Counted from the first letter of the stretch, positions 17,507 to 26,603 are shown. The stretch: 64,000 nt of DNA from Gracilimonas sp. (GCF_017641085.1 NZ_JAEPPI010000001.1:434001-498000), one strand, 5' to 3'. Numbers and translations are program-made. Notes: generated by a model from the letters alone, not told the origin.

Positions 17507-17550
17507 GTTAGTTGTACAAACTATAGAGGGGAAACAAATACTAAACTAAA
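17507..17550 (-). promoter_or_regulatory. Conserved leader/promoter block of cold-shock gene 1
   Basis: This block starts 84 bases upstream of the start codon. Its plus-strand text begins GTTAGTTGTACAAACTATAG and continues GGGGAAACAAATACT; it is repeated with few changes ahead of the second cold-shock gene. The rest of the 370-base gap up to 17793 holds the leader and, further right, the upstream region of the aspartyl protease gene. No gene is seen there. Confidence 0.6.
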
Positions 17551-17793
17551 TTACTAATACTGATTCTTACCATACATTTGCATCAGCACTAATATCTTCT
17601 TTATTACAATTAATACCAAATAATGCCCTGTTTATTTGGCGGATATGTCTATCAGGAAAAAATGTATTGTTTGTTTATAATTAGAATCAGATACTAAAAA
17701 CTGAATCTCTTCTTTATAAAACAAGTAGAAGAGCATCGTTAACATAGCCTTGAAGCATATCTTGGTGTTGGAAGGAACCTAATTGAGGAAAGA

Positions 17794-19140
17794 GTGAATC
17801 AATTGTTGGCATTATTTAAAGGTGGAAGATATCGGGTAATAGTAGCCTCCATATGTGTGGTTTTATTTATTCAGTTGGCGGATACGAAACAAGTTTTTGC
17901 ACAAGATTCTACCTCTTTTGAGCCTCAGAAAGCTGCTTTTACTATCAATGGCCGTGCAGACCGACCGGTTGTTATTCCATTCGAACTGGTGAATAACCTC
18001 GTTATTATCGAAGCCAGAATAAATGGCTCAGTTCCTTTAAAACTGATTGTAGATACCGGGGTTAGTAATGTTTTAATTACTTCACTTCCGAATGGAGAAG
18101 AAATATCGCTTAGAAGCACGCGTACGGTTACGTTGTCGGGTTTGGGAGAAGGGGATCCTATTGAAGCTTTCTATGCCGAACAAAACCAATTGAATATCGG
18201 GAGCGTTGAGGGATCAAATATTGAAGTGTTATTTCTGAAAAAAGATATTTTCAATCTTTCGGCCTTTATGGGGACGTACGTGCATGGGTTAATTGGCTAT
18301 GACCTGTTTGCCCATTTTGCCGTGGAGATAGACTACATTGCCAAGAAATTGATTTTATATAAGCCGGAGGAGTTTGAGGAGAAATTCCAAAAACTTCCGG
18401 AACACAGGTGGTGGCACAAATATCCTATCACTATCGAGGAGAGAAAGCCTTATATAGATGTAGATTTTAAACACCGCCCCGGGTTACCGTACACCTCGCT
18501 TCGTTTGCTTATCGATTCCGGTTCAAGTAATGCTTTCTCCCTTTATAAAATCACTCGTGAGGATATCATAGTCCCGCAATCACATATTAAGGCACTTATA
18601 GGGGTTGGTTTGAGCGGAAACGTAAATGGGTATTTGGGAAGAGTCCAAAAAATGAAGTTAGGAGAAGAATTCATCTTTGAAGAGCCCGTTGTTGCCTATC
18701 CCGACAGCTTTGCCATAAGGAGGGCTTTTGAACTGGGAGATCGCAACGGGAGTATCGGTGGGGAAGTACTCCGGCGCTTTAAAATCATATTCCACTACCG
18801 CGATAATTATATTTTGGTAAGACGGAACCATAATTTCGGAGAAGAATTTCACTACAACCGTAGTGGAATAGATATAAATACTCCGCTTCCAAATATCCCG
18901 CTTTTTGTTGTTTCGGAAGTCCGGGAAAATTCGCCGGCTGACAGAGAAGGCATCAAAACAGATGATATAATTAAAAAAATAAACGGGGAGTCGGTGCTTG
19001 ATATGGATCTGAATAAAATCATTAATCTGCTTCAAAAGAGTAAGCGCTCCAGAATGAAAATACGTGTCCAGCGAGATTCAGTATTTAAGAATTTTCATCT
19101 TTTACTTAATGATCAGCTCAAAGTAGATCCCAAAGAATAA
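17794..19140 (+). CDS. Secreted retropepsin-like aspartyl protease with PDZ domain
   Basis: A 448-residue exported protein. A membrane-spanning signal lies at residues 14-36 (cleavage after VFAQ). Two retropepsin-like lobes each have a catalytic aspartate motif: Asp87 in LIVDTGVSN and Asp241 in LLIDSGSSN. A PDZ domain follows at about 360-440 (NSPADREGIKTDDIIKKING). A single chain with two lobes and PDZ matches the clan AA bacterial proteases common in Bacteroidota, which are likely periplasmic. The start is GTG 17794, supported by GAGGAAAGA just upstream. A secreted S10 peptidase gene follows on the same strand 83 bases later. Confidence 0.88.
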   Translation: MNQLLALFKGGRYRVIVASICVVLFIQLADTKQVFAQDSTSFEPQKAAFTINGRADRPVVIPFELVNNLVIIEARINGSVPLKLIVDTGVSNVLITSLPNGEEISLRSTRTVTLSGLGEGDPIEAFYAEQNQLNIGSVEGSNIEVLFLKKDIFNLSAFMGTYVHGLIGYDLFAHFAVEIDYIAKKLILYKPEEFEEKFQKLPEHRWWHKYPITIEERKPYIDVDFKHRPGLPYTSLRLLIDSGSSNAFSLYKITREDIIVPQSHIKALIGVGLSGNVNGYLGRVQKMKLGEEFIFEEPVVAYPDSFAIRRAFELGDRNGSIGGEVLRRFKIIFHYRDNYILVRRNHNFGEEFHYNRSGIDINTPLPNIPLFVVSEVRENSPADREGIKTDDIIKKINGESVLDMDLNKIINLLQKSKRSRMKIRVQRDSVFKNFHLLLNDQLKVDPKE

Positions 19141-19223
19141 TATTTACCTAATTTGACAGGAAAATCAGCTTCAGAATTGGTAACTACTTCTCATTACTCT
19201 TCACATAAAACTTATGCACAACT

Positions 19224-20750
19224 ATGAAATCAGGATTTAAAATATTTTTGTTTCTTTGCAGCTTGTCGGTAGTACTGCTACCTCAATTGGCTCAAGGTCA
19301 GGCAGTGGAAACTGATGACTTTTCAAAAACAGATTACCGAACTTCTAAAATAGACTGGTCTAAAACCTCCGAGCATCAGGTTACCATTAAAGGGAAAAAG
19401 GTGCCTTACACTACCACAGTGGGAAATCAGCCGGTTTGGAATGAGGAGGGCAAACCGATAGCCAGTCTTTTCTACACGTATTACGAGCGTTCGGACGTAA
19501 AGAATAAAGAGCGTCGTCCGCTGGTTTTTTCTTTTAATGGTGGGCCGGGTTCAGCTTCAGTTTGGATGCATATTGGATACACAGGCCCCAAAAAGCTAAA
19601 AATTGATGACGAAGGATTTCCCATTCAGCCTTATGGGGTAGAAGATAACCCGCATTCCATTCTGGATGTAGCTGATATTGTTTTTGTGAATCCGGTGAAC
19701 GTCGCTTTTTCCCGCATTCTCGATCCTGAAACCGAGCGCTCCGAGTTTTTTGGTGTAAACGCTGATGTTGAGTACCTGGCCGATTGGATCAATACATTTG
19801 TAAACCGTCAGAATCGCTGGCCTTCACCCAAATACCTGATTGGTGAAAGTTACGGTACAACCCGGGTTTCCGGTTTGGCCAACGAGCTTCAGTCATCTTA
19901 CTGGATGTATCTGAATGGGGTGATTTTGGTTTCCCCAACAGGACTTGGCGTAGATCGGGATGGTCCGGTAGAAGATGCTACAGCTTTGCCATATTATGCG
20001 GCCACAGCGTGGTATCACGATGCCCTGGGAAGTGAATTGCAGAGCAAAGATCTGGATGAAATCCTCCCTGAAGTGGAAGCTTTTGCAATTAATGAATTTA
20101 TCCCGGCGCTTGCTAAAGGCGGATTTTTAGAGGATTCAGAAAAACAGCGTATCGCTGAAAAGGTATCCGAATATTCAGGACTTTCTGTTGAGTCTATTTT
20201 GGATCGAAACCTTCGCATTTCAACCTCCTTCTTCTGGAAAGAGTTGCTTAGAGATCAGGGGTTAACCGTTGGTCGCCTCGATTCACGATACCGCGGTGTT
20301 GATCGCCAAAATGCGGGAGAGCGCTATGATTATGACCCGGCGCTGACGGCCTGGAATCACGCGTTTACACCCGCTATCAATCATTACCTGAGAGATGAGC
20401 TTGGATACGAAACCGACCTGCAATACTGGACATTCGGGCCGGTTCATCCCTGGGACCGAAGCGGTGATAATACCGGTGAAGATCTGAGATCAGCGATGGC
20501 TGAAAACCCATTCCTGCATGTGTTGATTCAATCCGGATACTACGATGGTGGTACCAACTACTTTGATGCGAAATATACCATGTGGAATATGGATCCAAGC
20601 GGAAGACTCAAAGATCGTCTTTCTTTTAAAGGCTACCGCAGCGGGCATATGATGTATTTGCGGGCTGAAGACCTGGCTACTTCCAATGAAGACATCCGCG
20701 TATTCATAGAAAATTCCATTCCGGAAGAGGGAATGCCTGCCCGATATTAA
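19224..20750 (+). CDS. Secreted S10-family serine carboxypeptidase
   Basis: A 508-residue exported peptidase with a signal peptide to about residue 26 (LAQGQA). The oxyanion motif NGGPGS is at 105-110, the nucleophile Ser209 lies in GESYGTTR, and Asp441 and His475 complete the triad. The alpha/beta-hydrolase layout matches peptidase family S10, which removes C-terminal residues from peptides. It likely works with the upstream aspartyl protease in degrading extracellular or periplasmic peptides, though this is inferred from adjacency alone. A strong terminator follows. Confidence 0.94.
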   Translation: MKSGFKIFLFLCSLSVVLLPQLAQGQAVETDDFSKTDYRTSKIDWSKTSEHQVTIKGKKVPYTTTVGNQPVWNEEGKPIASLFYTYYERSDVKNKERRPLVFSFNGGPGSASVWMHIGYTGPKKLKIDDEGFPIQPYGVEDNPHSILDVADIVFVNPVNVAFSRILDPETERSEFFGVNADVEYLADWINTFVNRQNRWPSPKYLIGESYGTTRVSGLANELQSSYWMYLNGVILVSPTGLGVDRDGPVEDATALPYYAATAWYHDALGSELQSKDLDEILPEVEAFAINEFIPALAKGGFLEDSEKQRIAEKVSEYSGLSVESILDRNLRISTSFFWKELLRDQGLTVGRLDSRYRGVDRQNAGERYDYDPALTAWNHAFTPAINHYLRDELGYETDLQYWTFGPVHPWDRSGDNTGEDLRSAMAENPFLHVLIQSGYYDGGTNYFDAKYTMWNMDPSGRLKDRLSFKGYRSGHMMYLRAEDLATSNEDIRVFIENSIPEEGMPARY

Positions 20751-20771
20751 AAAACAATTTCTCTGATTTGA

Positions 20772-20801
20772 AAAGGGATGCGTATAGCGTCCCTTTTTTT
20801 A
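20772..20801 (+). terminator. Terminator of S10 peptidase gene, possibly bidirectional
   Basis: The stem AAGGGATGC / GCGTCCCTT (one G-U pair) has a GTATA loop and then seven T on the plus strand. On the minus strand it reads into TTTT, so it may also stop the convergent DUF1353 gene. Confidence 0.9.
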
Positions 20802-20803
20802 TT

Positions 20804-21202
20804 TTATGGAGCCTTAAGAGTGTCGGGTTTGGCGGCGGAAGCACCGAATATCCTCACTGCCCAATACACAAAAAATGCCCGAATGGAACTCATGTCGTCA
20901 TCCATACACATTTCTTTCAGAAGCTCGTCAGCATATTTCCTGTATGAAAAGTCCAGGTACTGTTCCCTGATCAGCTGGTATAAAGCATCATGCACCAAAG
21001 AACCCTGCATGAAATTTTTGGTATCGATGGTTGGTCCGCTTGGGCCATCCCAGGAATATCCTTCTGAAATAAAAATCTTTCCGTTGGTATCGAGATATAG
21101 AAAGTTATTTCCCAGTTTTTCATCCGGGCGGATGTCAATAACTCTGGAATAGGATTCTACCAAAGTGTATTTATAATGTCGTCGTTTTTTGTAAAGAATC
21201 AT
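20804..21202 (-). CDS. DUF1353 family protein
   Basis: A 132-residue protein when started at ATG 21202 (MILYKKRRHYKYTL). GGGGA lies a few bases upstream of this start. ATG 21214 is the alternative. The open frame runs further, to 21322, but that would pass through the terminator of the second cold-shock gene. The hallmark GYSWDGPSGPTID and SLVHDALYQLI motifs identify DUF1353, a family found in phages and bacteria with unknown function. No signal peptide is seen with this start. Close to the C-terminus, SSIRAFFVYWAVRIFG is amphipathic to hydrophobic and may touch the membrane. Confidence 0.85.
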   Translation of the reverse strand: MILYKKRRHYKYTLVESYSRVIDIRPDEKLGNNFLYLDTNGKIFISEGYSWDGPSGPTIDTKNFMQGSLVHDALYQLIREQYLDFSYRKYADELLKEMCMDDDMSSIRAFFVYWAVRIFGASAAKPDTLKAP

Positions 21203-21278
21203 TTGTTTCCCCATTGGTGAGTATAGTGACAAGAGTAGCAGGATGGGGCAGATGTTGCAAGAAAAAAATAGCAGGTAA

Positions 21279-21313
21279 TAAAAAATCCCGCACTTAAAAC
21301 TAAATGCGGGATT
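21279..21313 (-). terminator. Terminator of the second cold-shock gene
   Basis: The stem AATCCCGCA / TGCGGGATT has a 12-base loop. The minus strand continues into TTTTTATT. It lies 22 bases past the stop codon. Confidence 0.9.
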
Positions 21314-21334
21314 CAGATTCATTGAATCAGGATA

Positions 21335-21544
21335 TCATTCGAGCAGATATACATCTACTGCGCTAAGTCCTTTGTCTGTTTCTTCAACAGCAAATTCAAC
21401 TTCTTCACCGTCGTTAATATCCTCGTTAAATCCGAGGTTCTCGACGTTGTTTCGGTGAACAAAGACATCTTTTTCACCATTTTCAGGTTTAATGAAACCA
21501 AATCCTTTTTGGCCGTCAAACCATTTAATTTTACCGTATTCCAT
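21335..21544 (-). CDS. Cold-shock domain protein, second copy
   Basis: A 69-residue cold-shock domain starting [15 protein letters not shown]1 is KGFGFIKPE and RNP2 is DVFVHRNNV. The open frame extends ten codons further upstream, but the start at 21544 matches the paralogue at 17214-17423 residue for residue. It binds single-stranded nucleic acid, presumably as an RNA chaperone. It has its own terminator and a leader block like that of its paralogue, so the pair probably share regulation. The two copies are about 4 kb apart on the same strand. Confidence 0.97.
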   Translation of the reverse strand: MEYGKIKWFDGQKGFGFIKPENGEKDVFVHRNNVENLGFNEDINDGEEVEFAVEETDKGLSAVDVYLLE

Positions 21545-21634
21545 AATATATAATAAGTGTTGTTTCACAGGCACAGTGTACTATATGCTTCAAGATGAGC
21601 ATACTTCATTTCAAGATCGGCTGTGAAGGTTTTG

Positions 21635-21680
21635 TGTTAGTTATACAAACTATTGAAGGGAAATAAATACTGTACTAATA
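21635..21680 (-). promoter_or_regulatory. Conserved leader/promoter block of cold-shock gene 2
   Basis: Plus-strand text begins TGTTAGTTATACAAACTATTG and runs on into GGGAAATAAATACT, matching the block upstream of the first cold-shock gene. It starts about 92 bases before the start codon. The remainder of the gap from 21545 to 21936 holds the leader and the inverted 8-bp arrays described separately. Confidence 0.6.
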
Positions 21681-21768
21681 AATAAATACCGATGTTACCT
21701 TTAATTTGTACCTCAAAGATCCCCTGAATATTGACCAATACCAAACTTCATTTCGGATTTTACACTTT

Positions 21769-21940
21769 GTGATGATTGGGGAGTGATGAGGTGAAATGGT
21801 GATGGAGTGATAAGTGGGGCGCTTATGGGAAATATTTCTAAAACCGAATTTTTCGATAAAAGCATAAGCTATCAAAATTTTAGTAGATCAGATATAAAAG
21901 TCACTTACCACATCACCATATCACTATTCCACCCAATCAC
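21769..21940. repeat. Inverted arrays of 8-bp GTGATNNN units
   Basis: Plus-strand units GTGATGAG, GTGAAATG, GTGATGGA and GTGATAAG lie in perfect 8-bp register at 21783-21814, preceded by a looser unit from 21769. The opposite strand carries GTGATTGG, GTGGAATA, GTGATATG, GTGATGTG and GTAAGTGA in register from 21940 down to 21901. Between the arrays, GCTTATG (21821) and CATAAGC (21863) form an inner inverted repeat. The right-hand array contains the stop codon of the S1/P1 nuclease gene. Confidence 0.8.
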
Positions 21941-22716
21941 TCATAAATCTCGTTAATCAAGCCCGCCATTCGAACGCCTGCTTTTACTAAGCGTTGCTCT
22001 ACGGTGTCCCAATTTTTGTACGAATATTCGTAACTCAGCTCCTTGTCTTCCGGGAAATCATAAACCTGTGGCAGTAAAGCCTGAGACTCATACGCCCAGT
22101 CACGAATAGAAGTACTCTGCCATTCGCTGATTTGCTCTTCGGTAGGATGGTTTACAAAATCGGAGAGCTCAGTGTAGCTGAGCTGTTTGTCGTCTATCAT
22201 TTCACTGTCCCACACCCGGTGCAGGTTAGAGTTACTCCAAAACCACTGTAATCTTACATCATTTCCACCACGATCGGTTCCGTTGCCTACATGCAGCGGT
22301 TGGTGCAGATCTCCAACAAGGTGAACCAATATCTTCAGGTTTTCCTCTTCTTGTTTTTGGGTGAGATTGCCTTCTTTCAGCTCTTTAACCACCTTCTCCA
22401 ACGCCCATATGATATTGCCGCCCTCGGCTTTCTCTACTGTTTCATAGGTTTCACCTTCAGGAATGGTTACATAATGCCATGGGGCCATGAAATCGTAAGC
22501 ATCGTCGGAGCGGACTTCATCCATCCAGGTGCTTACTTCTGCAAGGGACTCATTACCAAGAACACGTTCTACTTCAGCTGCGGCTTTGTCGGTGAGATAC
22601 TGCTCGGCAACATGGCCGGTAGTGCGGTGGCCGATTTGTCCCCAGCGCAAAGCTTCATTCGCTGTTGATGTGAATCCTAAAGCAAAAATGGAAATAAGAG
22701 TTAAAAGCTTATTCAT
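21937..22716 (-). CDS. S1/P1-type secreted nuclease
   Basis: A 259-residue zinc-dependent nuclease of the S1/P1 family. A signal sequence covers residues 1 to about 22. The conserved tryptophan and histidine of the trinuclear zinc site follow (RWGQIGHRTTGH, Trp25 and His30). The central motif HLVGDLHQPLHVG and GNDVRLQWF are intact, as is HRVWDSEM. These enzymes cleave single-stranded DNA and RNA, and should here act in the periplasm or outside the cell in nucleic acid scavenging. The stop codon (TGA) lies inside an array of 8-bp repeats. Confidence 0.93.
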   Translation of the reverse strand: MNKLLTLISIFALGFTSTANEALRWGQIGHRTTGHVAEQYLTDKAAAEVERVLGNESLAEVSTWMDEVRSDDAYDFMAPWHYVTIPEGETYETVEKAEGGNIIWALEKVVKELKEGNLTQKQEEENLKILVHLVGDLHQPLHVGNGTDRGGNDVRLQWFWSNSNLHRVWDSEMIDDKQLSYTELSDFVNHPTEEQISEWQSTSIRDWAYESQALLPQVYDFPEDKELSYEYSYKNWDTVEQRLVKAGVRMAGLINEIYE

Positions 22717-22789
22717 TAATAAATAGTTTGGTTTGAATTTTTTACAAGATAAGGGCGTCAGTATTACGATTCAGTAAAAACTTTTGATT

Positions 22790-23281
22790 CTACTTGAGCT
22801 CATTTAATAAATTCTGAAGATCAAGTGCTTTTGTGAACATATTCAGGGAGCCGTCCTCATTTCTGGGCCATTCATTTTCAGGTCGATCCCAATACAGTTC
22901 TACACCATTCTGGTCAGGGTCATCTAAATACAATGCTTCTGAAACCCCATGATCAGAAGCTCCTGAAAGCGGGTAATCAGCATCGATAAGTCGTTGCAAA
23001 ATTTCAGCAAGATCTTTTCGGGTTGGATAAAGGATGGCCGTATGAAACAATCCGGTACTTTTTCTCGGTGCAGGTGGGGCTCCTTTGCTTTGCCATGTAT
23101 TTAACCCGATGTGGTGATGATAGCCGCCGGCCGAAATAAAGGCAGCCTGATCTCCATAGGTTGTTATCAGTTCGAATCCCAAAAGTTCGCAATAGAAATC
23201 CAGAGACTGTTGCAAATCAGATACTTTCAGGTGCACATGGCCAATGCGGGTTTTAGCGGGGATTTGGTAAGAGTTTGCCAT
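22790..23281 (-). CDS. VOC family (glyoxalase/dioxygenase-like) protein
   Basis: A 163-residue vicinal-oxygen-chelate protein. A beta-alpha-beta-beta-beta module starts with GHVHLKVSDLQQSLDFYCELLG, giving the first metal-binding His. HHHIGLNTW supplies the second region, and GVELYWDRP the Glu ligand. This layout resembles catechol 2,3-dioxygenase-like members of the family. No signal peptide is present, so it is cytoplasmic. The substrate cannot be inferred and the neighbours give no hint. Confidence 0.88.
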   Translation of the reverse strand: MANSYQIPAKTRIGHVHLKVSDLQQSLDFYCELLGFELITTYGDQAAFISAGGYHHHIGLNTWQSKGAPPAPRKSTGLFHTAILYPTRKDLAEILQRLIDADYPLSGASDHGVSEALYLDDPDQNGVELYWDRPENEWPRNEDGSLNMFTKALDLQNLLNELK

Positions 23282-23425
23282 ATGGGCTTAAAATTTTATG
23301 GTTCAATCCGATAATACGAATTCATGCCTAAAATGTAGTAGACGTGTAAAATATATAGCACCAGAGTTTCTAGCAGTCAAATTTAGTATTTTTCTGTAGG
23401 TTTCAGGGAAAATAAAACAGGAGTG

Positions 23426-25774
23426 ATGAAGGACAATCGTAAAACATTAACCAGTTCAGAAGTTGAGCAGCTTTTTGAAGATGGGAGTATTATTGTTTTT
23501 AAATGTGAGCCTTCTTTTGCCTATCCCACAACATTTGTGAGTAAAAATGTAGAGAAGATACTTGGCTTTAACAGGGATTATTTTTTAACAACCCCAAACG
23601 CATGGTCTGGTCGTATTCATCCTGATGACAGGGAGAGGGTATCCACAAGCTTTCATAATATACTTGAAAATGGCGGGGCGGCAATTAATGAATACCGGTT
23701 TAAAAGAAAAGATGGTCGAATGGTTTGGCTTCGGGATGAAATTAAACTGCTGTATAACGAATCAGGAGAGCCATCATCAATATTAGGGACCTCTTTCGAA
23801 ATAACAGACAGGAAAATATCGGAGTTAGAAGCTCAGCGGGAAATTGAAAACGAATTAAGAAACAGGCTTAACTTTCAAAACGCACTTTCATTGTGTTCTA
23901 ACCTGTTGGTTGATGCTTCAGAGATCAGCGTATTTGATGAAGTTCTCAAGATTTTGCAGCGTACAACCGGCTCCGGCAGGGTTTACTTTTTCACCAATAA
24001 AACTACGCCGGAAGGGGAGCTTCTTGTCAGTCAGAAGTTTGAAGCTTGTGCAGAAGGTGTGATCCCTGAAATTGACAATCCGGAACTACAGAATATACCC
24101 TACAAAGAGTTTCCTTTCTTCTATCAAAGGCTTAAATCAAACCTGATTGTTAATAAACCAACAGAAGAATTACCGTCTCCGGAAAAGGAGTTGATGCAAG
24201 CCCAGAAAATATCATCTGTGCTTCTATTGCCCGTTTTTCAGGGAGATGATTGGTTTGGATTCATAGGGTTTGATTCTCTGACTGAGGCACGAAGCTGGGA
24301 ACAATATGAGCTTTTGACCCTGAGAACTACGGTGGAAATTATTGGGAACTTTCTCAAACGTATTTCCATGAAAGAATCACTGATTCAGCAAAGAAACTTC
24401 ACTCAGCAGATTCTGGATAACCTGCCAAGTATTCTTACGGTAGTAGATAGGAAAATGAATCTGCTCCTATGGAATAAAACCGGAGAAAAATTAACAGGCT
24501 ACTCAGCTGATGAACTCAAAAATATGTCTGCATTCGACTTTGTTCCTAAAGAAGATCATAAAGAACTGATAGGAGCGATGAAGAAAATTCTGGCACACAA
24601 TACGGCCGGCCAGGAAGTGAATGTGCAACATAAGAGAGGAATGATTAGCCCTTATTTTTGGAGAGGGAATATCATTGAGATGGATGGGAAGGAAGTATTT
24701 TTGCTCGTTGGCTTAAATATCAGCAAGCAGAAAGAAATGGAAAGAGAGTTGATTGAGGAGAAAAGGTTTGCAGATGCAATTATAGATGGCCTGCCGGGCA
24801 CATTTTTTATGTTAGATGAAAACCTGAACCTGGTGAGGGCAAATAAAAACCTTGCGCAGGATATTGGATACTCGGTGGAGGAGCTCTTGAATCAAAAAAT
24901 TCTGAACTACTTTTCTACAGATGATAAACAACAATTAGGCAGTAGGTTAAAGGAGCTCTTTGAAAAGGGGAAAGTAAGCTTGGAAACCAGTCCTGTATCT
25001 AAAGATGGTAATGAATTAACCCGTAATGTAAATGCGGTTCTGTTCGAACGAGGGGGAGAAACATTTATAATTGGAACCGGACAAGACATAAGTGATTTAA
25101 AGAAAAGAGAGAGGGAACTGCGGGCAAGCATTCACGAGAAAGAAGTGCTGCTGCAGGAAATTCATCACCGGGTAAAGAATAACCTTGCCGTTATCTCTGG
25201 TTTGCTGGAACTGCAGGTACATGAATACTCTGACCCGACCTTTAGCCGACTGATCCAGGAAAGCCAGATGCGCATCCAAACAATGGCTATGATCCATGAA
25301 AAGCTCTATAGGTCAGAAAGCCTGAGCAGGATCTTTATTCATGAGTACATTGATGATTTAATTGATCAAATCAGAAGCAGTATTAAAATTGGAAACGCCG
25401 AGATTAGCGTCAATACCGAAATCGAAGACGTAGAACTGAATATCAATCAAGCTATTCCATTTGCCCTGGCTTTAAATGAAATTATCTCAAACTCACTGGA
25501 GCATGCTTTTAAAGGAAAAGATCAGGGAAAGGTTACCGTAAAGCTGGAAGAAAGAGACGGGGTTATCTACAGTACTATCAAAGATGATGGAGTCGGGTTC
25601 TCAACAGAGGAAGATTTATCAACCTTTAACTCACTGGGAATGACGTTAATAAAATCTTTGCTTAGTCAAATTGAGGCCGAATGGACGATAGATGGAAAAG
25701 GCGGAGTTACCTATCGCATTGAATTCAGGAAAGACATGGAAAAAGGTTCAAGCAGCTCTCTCGATATTATCTGA
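23426..25774 (+). CDS. PAS/GAF sensor histidine kinase, HisKA_2 type
   Basis: A soluble sensor kinase of 782 residues from ATG 23426; the preceding GTG (23423) is also in frame. Domains in order are a PAS/PAC (about 12-140, SYPTTFVSKNVEKILGF-like with the PAC FEITDRK), a GAF (about 150-315), PAS (about 325-440), PAS (about 445-570), and the HisKA_2 phosphoacceptor region with EIHHRVKNNLAVISGLLEL. A HATPase domain ends the protein (NEIISNSLEHAF, then DDGVGF). HisKA_2 kinases usually signal to unusual response regulators, and light- or redox-sensing PAS domains are common among them. There is no transmembrane helix. No response regulator gene is adjacent. Confidence 0.94.
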   Translation: MKDNRKTLTSSEVEQLFEDGSIIVFKCEPSFAYPTTFVSKNVEKILGFNRDYFLTTPNAWSGRIHPDDRERVSTSFHNILENGGAAINEYRFKRKDGRMVWLRDEIKLLYNESGEPSSILGTSFEITDRKISELEAQREIENELRNRLNFQNALSLCSNLLVDASEISVFDEVLKILQRTTGSGRVYFFTNKTTPEGELLVSQKFEACAEGVIPEIDNPELQNIPYKEFPFFYQRLKSNLIVNKPTEELPSPEKELMQAQKISSVLLLPVFQGDDWFGFIGFDSLTEARSWEQYELLTLRTTVEIIGNFLKRISMKESLIQQRNFTQQILDNLPSILTVVDRKMNLLLWNKTGEKLTGYSADELKNMSAFDFVPKEDHKELIGAMKKILAHNTAGQEVNVQHKRGMISPYFWRGNIIEMDGKEVFLLVGLNISKQKEMERELIEEKRFADAIIDGLPGTFFMLDENLNLVRANKNLAQDIGYSVEELLNQKILNYFSTDDKQQLGSRLKELFEKGKVSLETSPVSKDGNELTRNVNAVLFERGGETFIIGTGQDISDLKKRERELRASIHEKEVLLQEIHHRVKNNLAVISGLLELQVHEYSDPTFSRLIQESQMRIQTMAMIHEKLYRSESLSRIFIHEYIDDLIDQIRSSIKIGNAEISVNTEIEDVELNINQAIPFALALNEIISNSLEHAFKGKDQGKVTVKLEERDGVIYSTIKDDGVGFSTEEDLSTFNSLGMTLIKSLLSQIEAEWTIDGKGGVTYRIEFRKDMEKGSSSSLDII

Positions 25775-26129
25775 TCTACTACAAAACTGCCCGGTAAGCT
25801 ATCCCCGAACAGACCTGTTTATTGACTATCCCATTCCCTTAAAATGTGAATTCCCCTACTCTCTTAATTACGTTTGGCTTAGCAATTTTCAGAAGTGTTT
25901 TGGGTACAAAAATGTGGATAACTATGTGGGAAAGTTGTGGGAAAATAGGTGATTTTTCTGTTGACAGTCGTCCGTGTTTTATGCTAATTAACTGGTGAAC
26001 AAAGTCATCAAAAGTACTACGGTATAATTGATGGAAAGGTCGAAATAAAGTCCGCGGCCTTGTTTCTTTAAGATTTCAACCCGAAAGATTATAGAAAAGT
26101 GTTCCGGGCGATTTTTTTATGTCCCTGAC
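25775..26129 (+). other. Intergenic 355 bp with three phased DnaA-box-like sites
   Basis: No gene is seen. TGTGGATAA at 25913-25921 is a perfect inverted DnaA box. TGTGGGAAA follows at 25925-25933 and again at 25936-25944, each differing from the consensus TTWTNCACA at one position. The three are in the same orientation with 12- and 11-base spacing, close to one helical turn. Confidence 0.5.
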
Positions 26130-26603
26130 TCAGCCTGCAAATTCCTGTATATAGGTCCGGTTCCCGGTGATGTAAACATCTTTCCTGTCTTTCACCATGT
26201 TAGCCAAAAAGTCGGCAGCTTCTTCATAATTGATATACAGATCCCCAATGGTAATGTTGTTGAAATAGTTATCTCCATAAATTTCCACACCTGCACTTCT
26301 CACTACTACTTTCTCAATGTCATCGTAGGTAAGTTTTTTTGAGATAATGCCATTCTGGAAAATCCCATCCCTGCTAAATACAATATTGAAACGGTGATAG
26401 GTAGGCAGCTGAATAGCAATTACAACTATTGCCAGTGTACAAACGGCAGAGAGGATGACTTTGAAAGCGAAGGGCTCATTGGTGCCGACCACAAAAAGTT
26501 GTACCAATACATACCCACAAATGAACATGGATAACGGTCCTAATGTGTACAGTGAGAGGAGTAACCATTTTTTAGGCCTTACTATAACCTCTTTCTTCGT
26601 CAT
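26130..26603 (-). CDS. Hypothetical membrane protein with PH-like cytoplasmic domain
   Basis: A 157-residue protein I do not recognise by name. Two hydrophobic helices lie at about 13-33 and 43-63. The rest (about 70-157) is a predicted beta-rich soluble part (FNIVFSRDGIFQNGI, then LTYDDIEKVVVRSAGVEIYG) with the pattern of bacterial PH-like domains such as those in DUF304 and YdbT proteins. It is flanked by unrelated genes on the opposite strand, so the context gives no clue. Confidence 0.6.
   Translation of the reverse strand: MTKKEVIVRPKKWLLLSLYTLGPLSMFICGYVLVQLFVVGTNEPFAFKVILSAVCTLAIVVIAIQLPTYHRFNIVFSRDGIFQNGIISKKLTYDDIEKVVVRSAGVEIYGDNYFNNITIGDLYINYEEAADFLANMVKDRKDVYITGNRTYIQEFAG

Noticed and set aside
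21203-21322. N-terminal extension of the DUF1353 gene
   Set aside because: The added hydrophobic stretch overlaps the second cold-shock terminator; a start with a ribosome site lies downstream.
21769-21940. CRISPR array
   Set aside because: Units are 8 bases without spacers and lie in inverted orientation; no cas gene is present.
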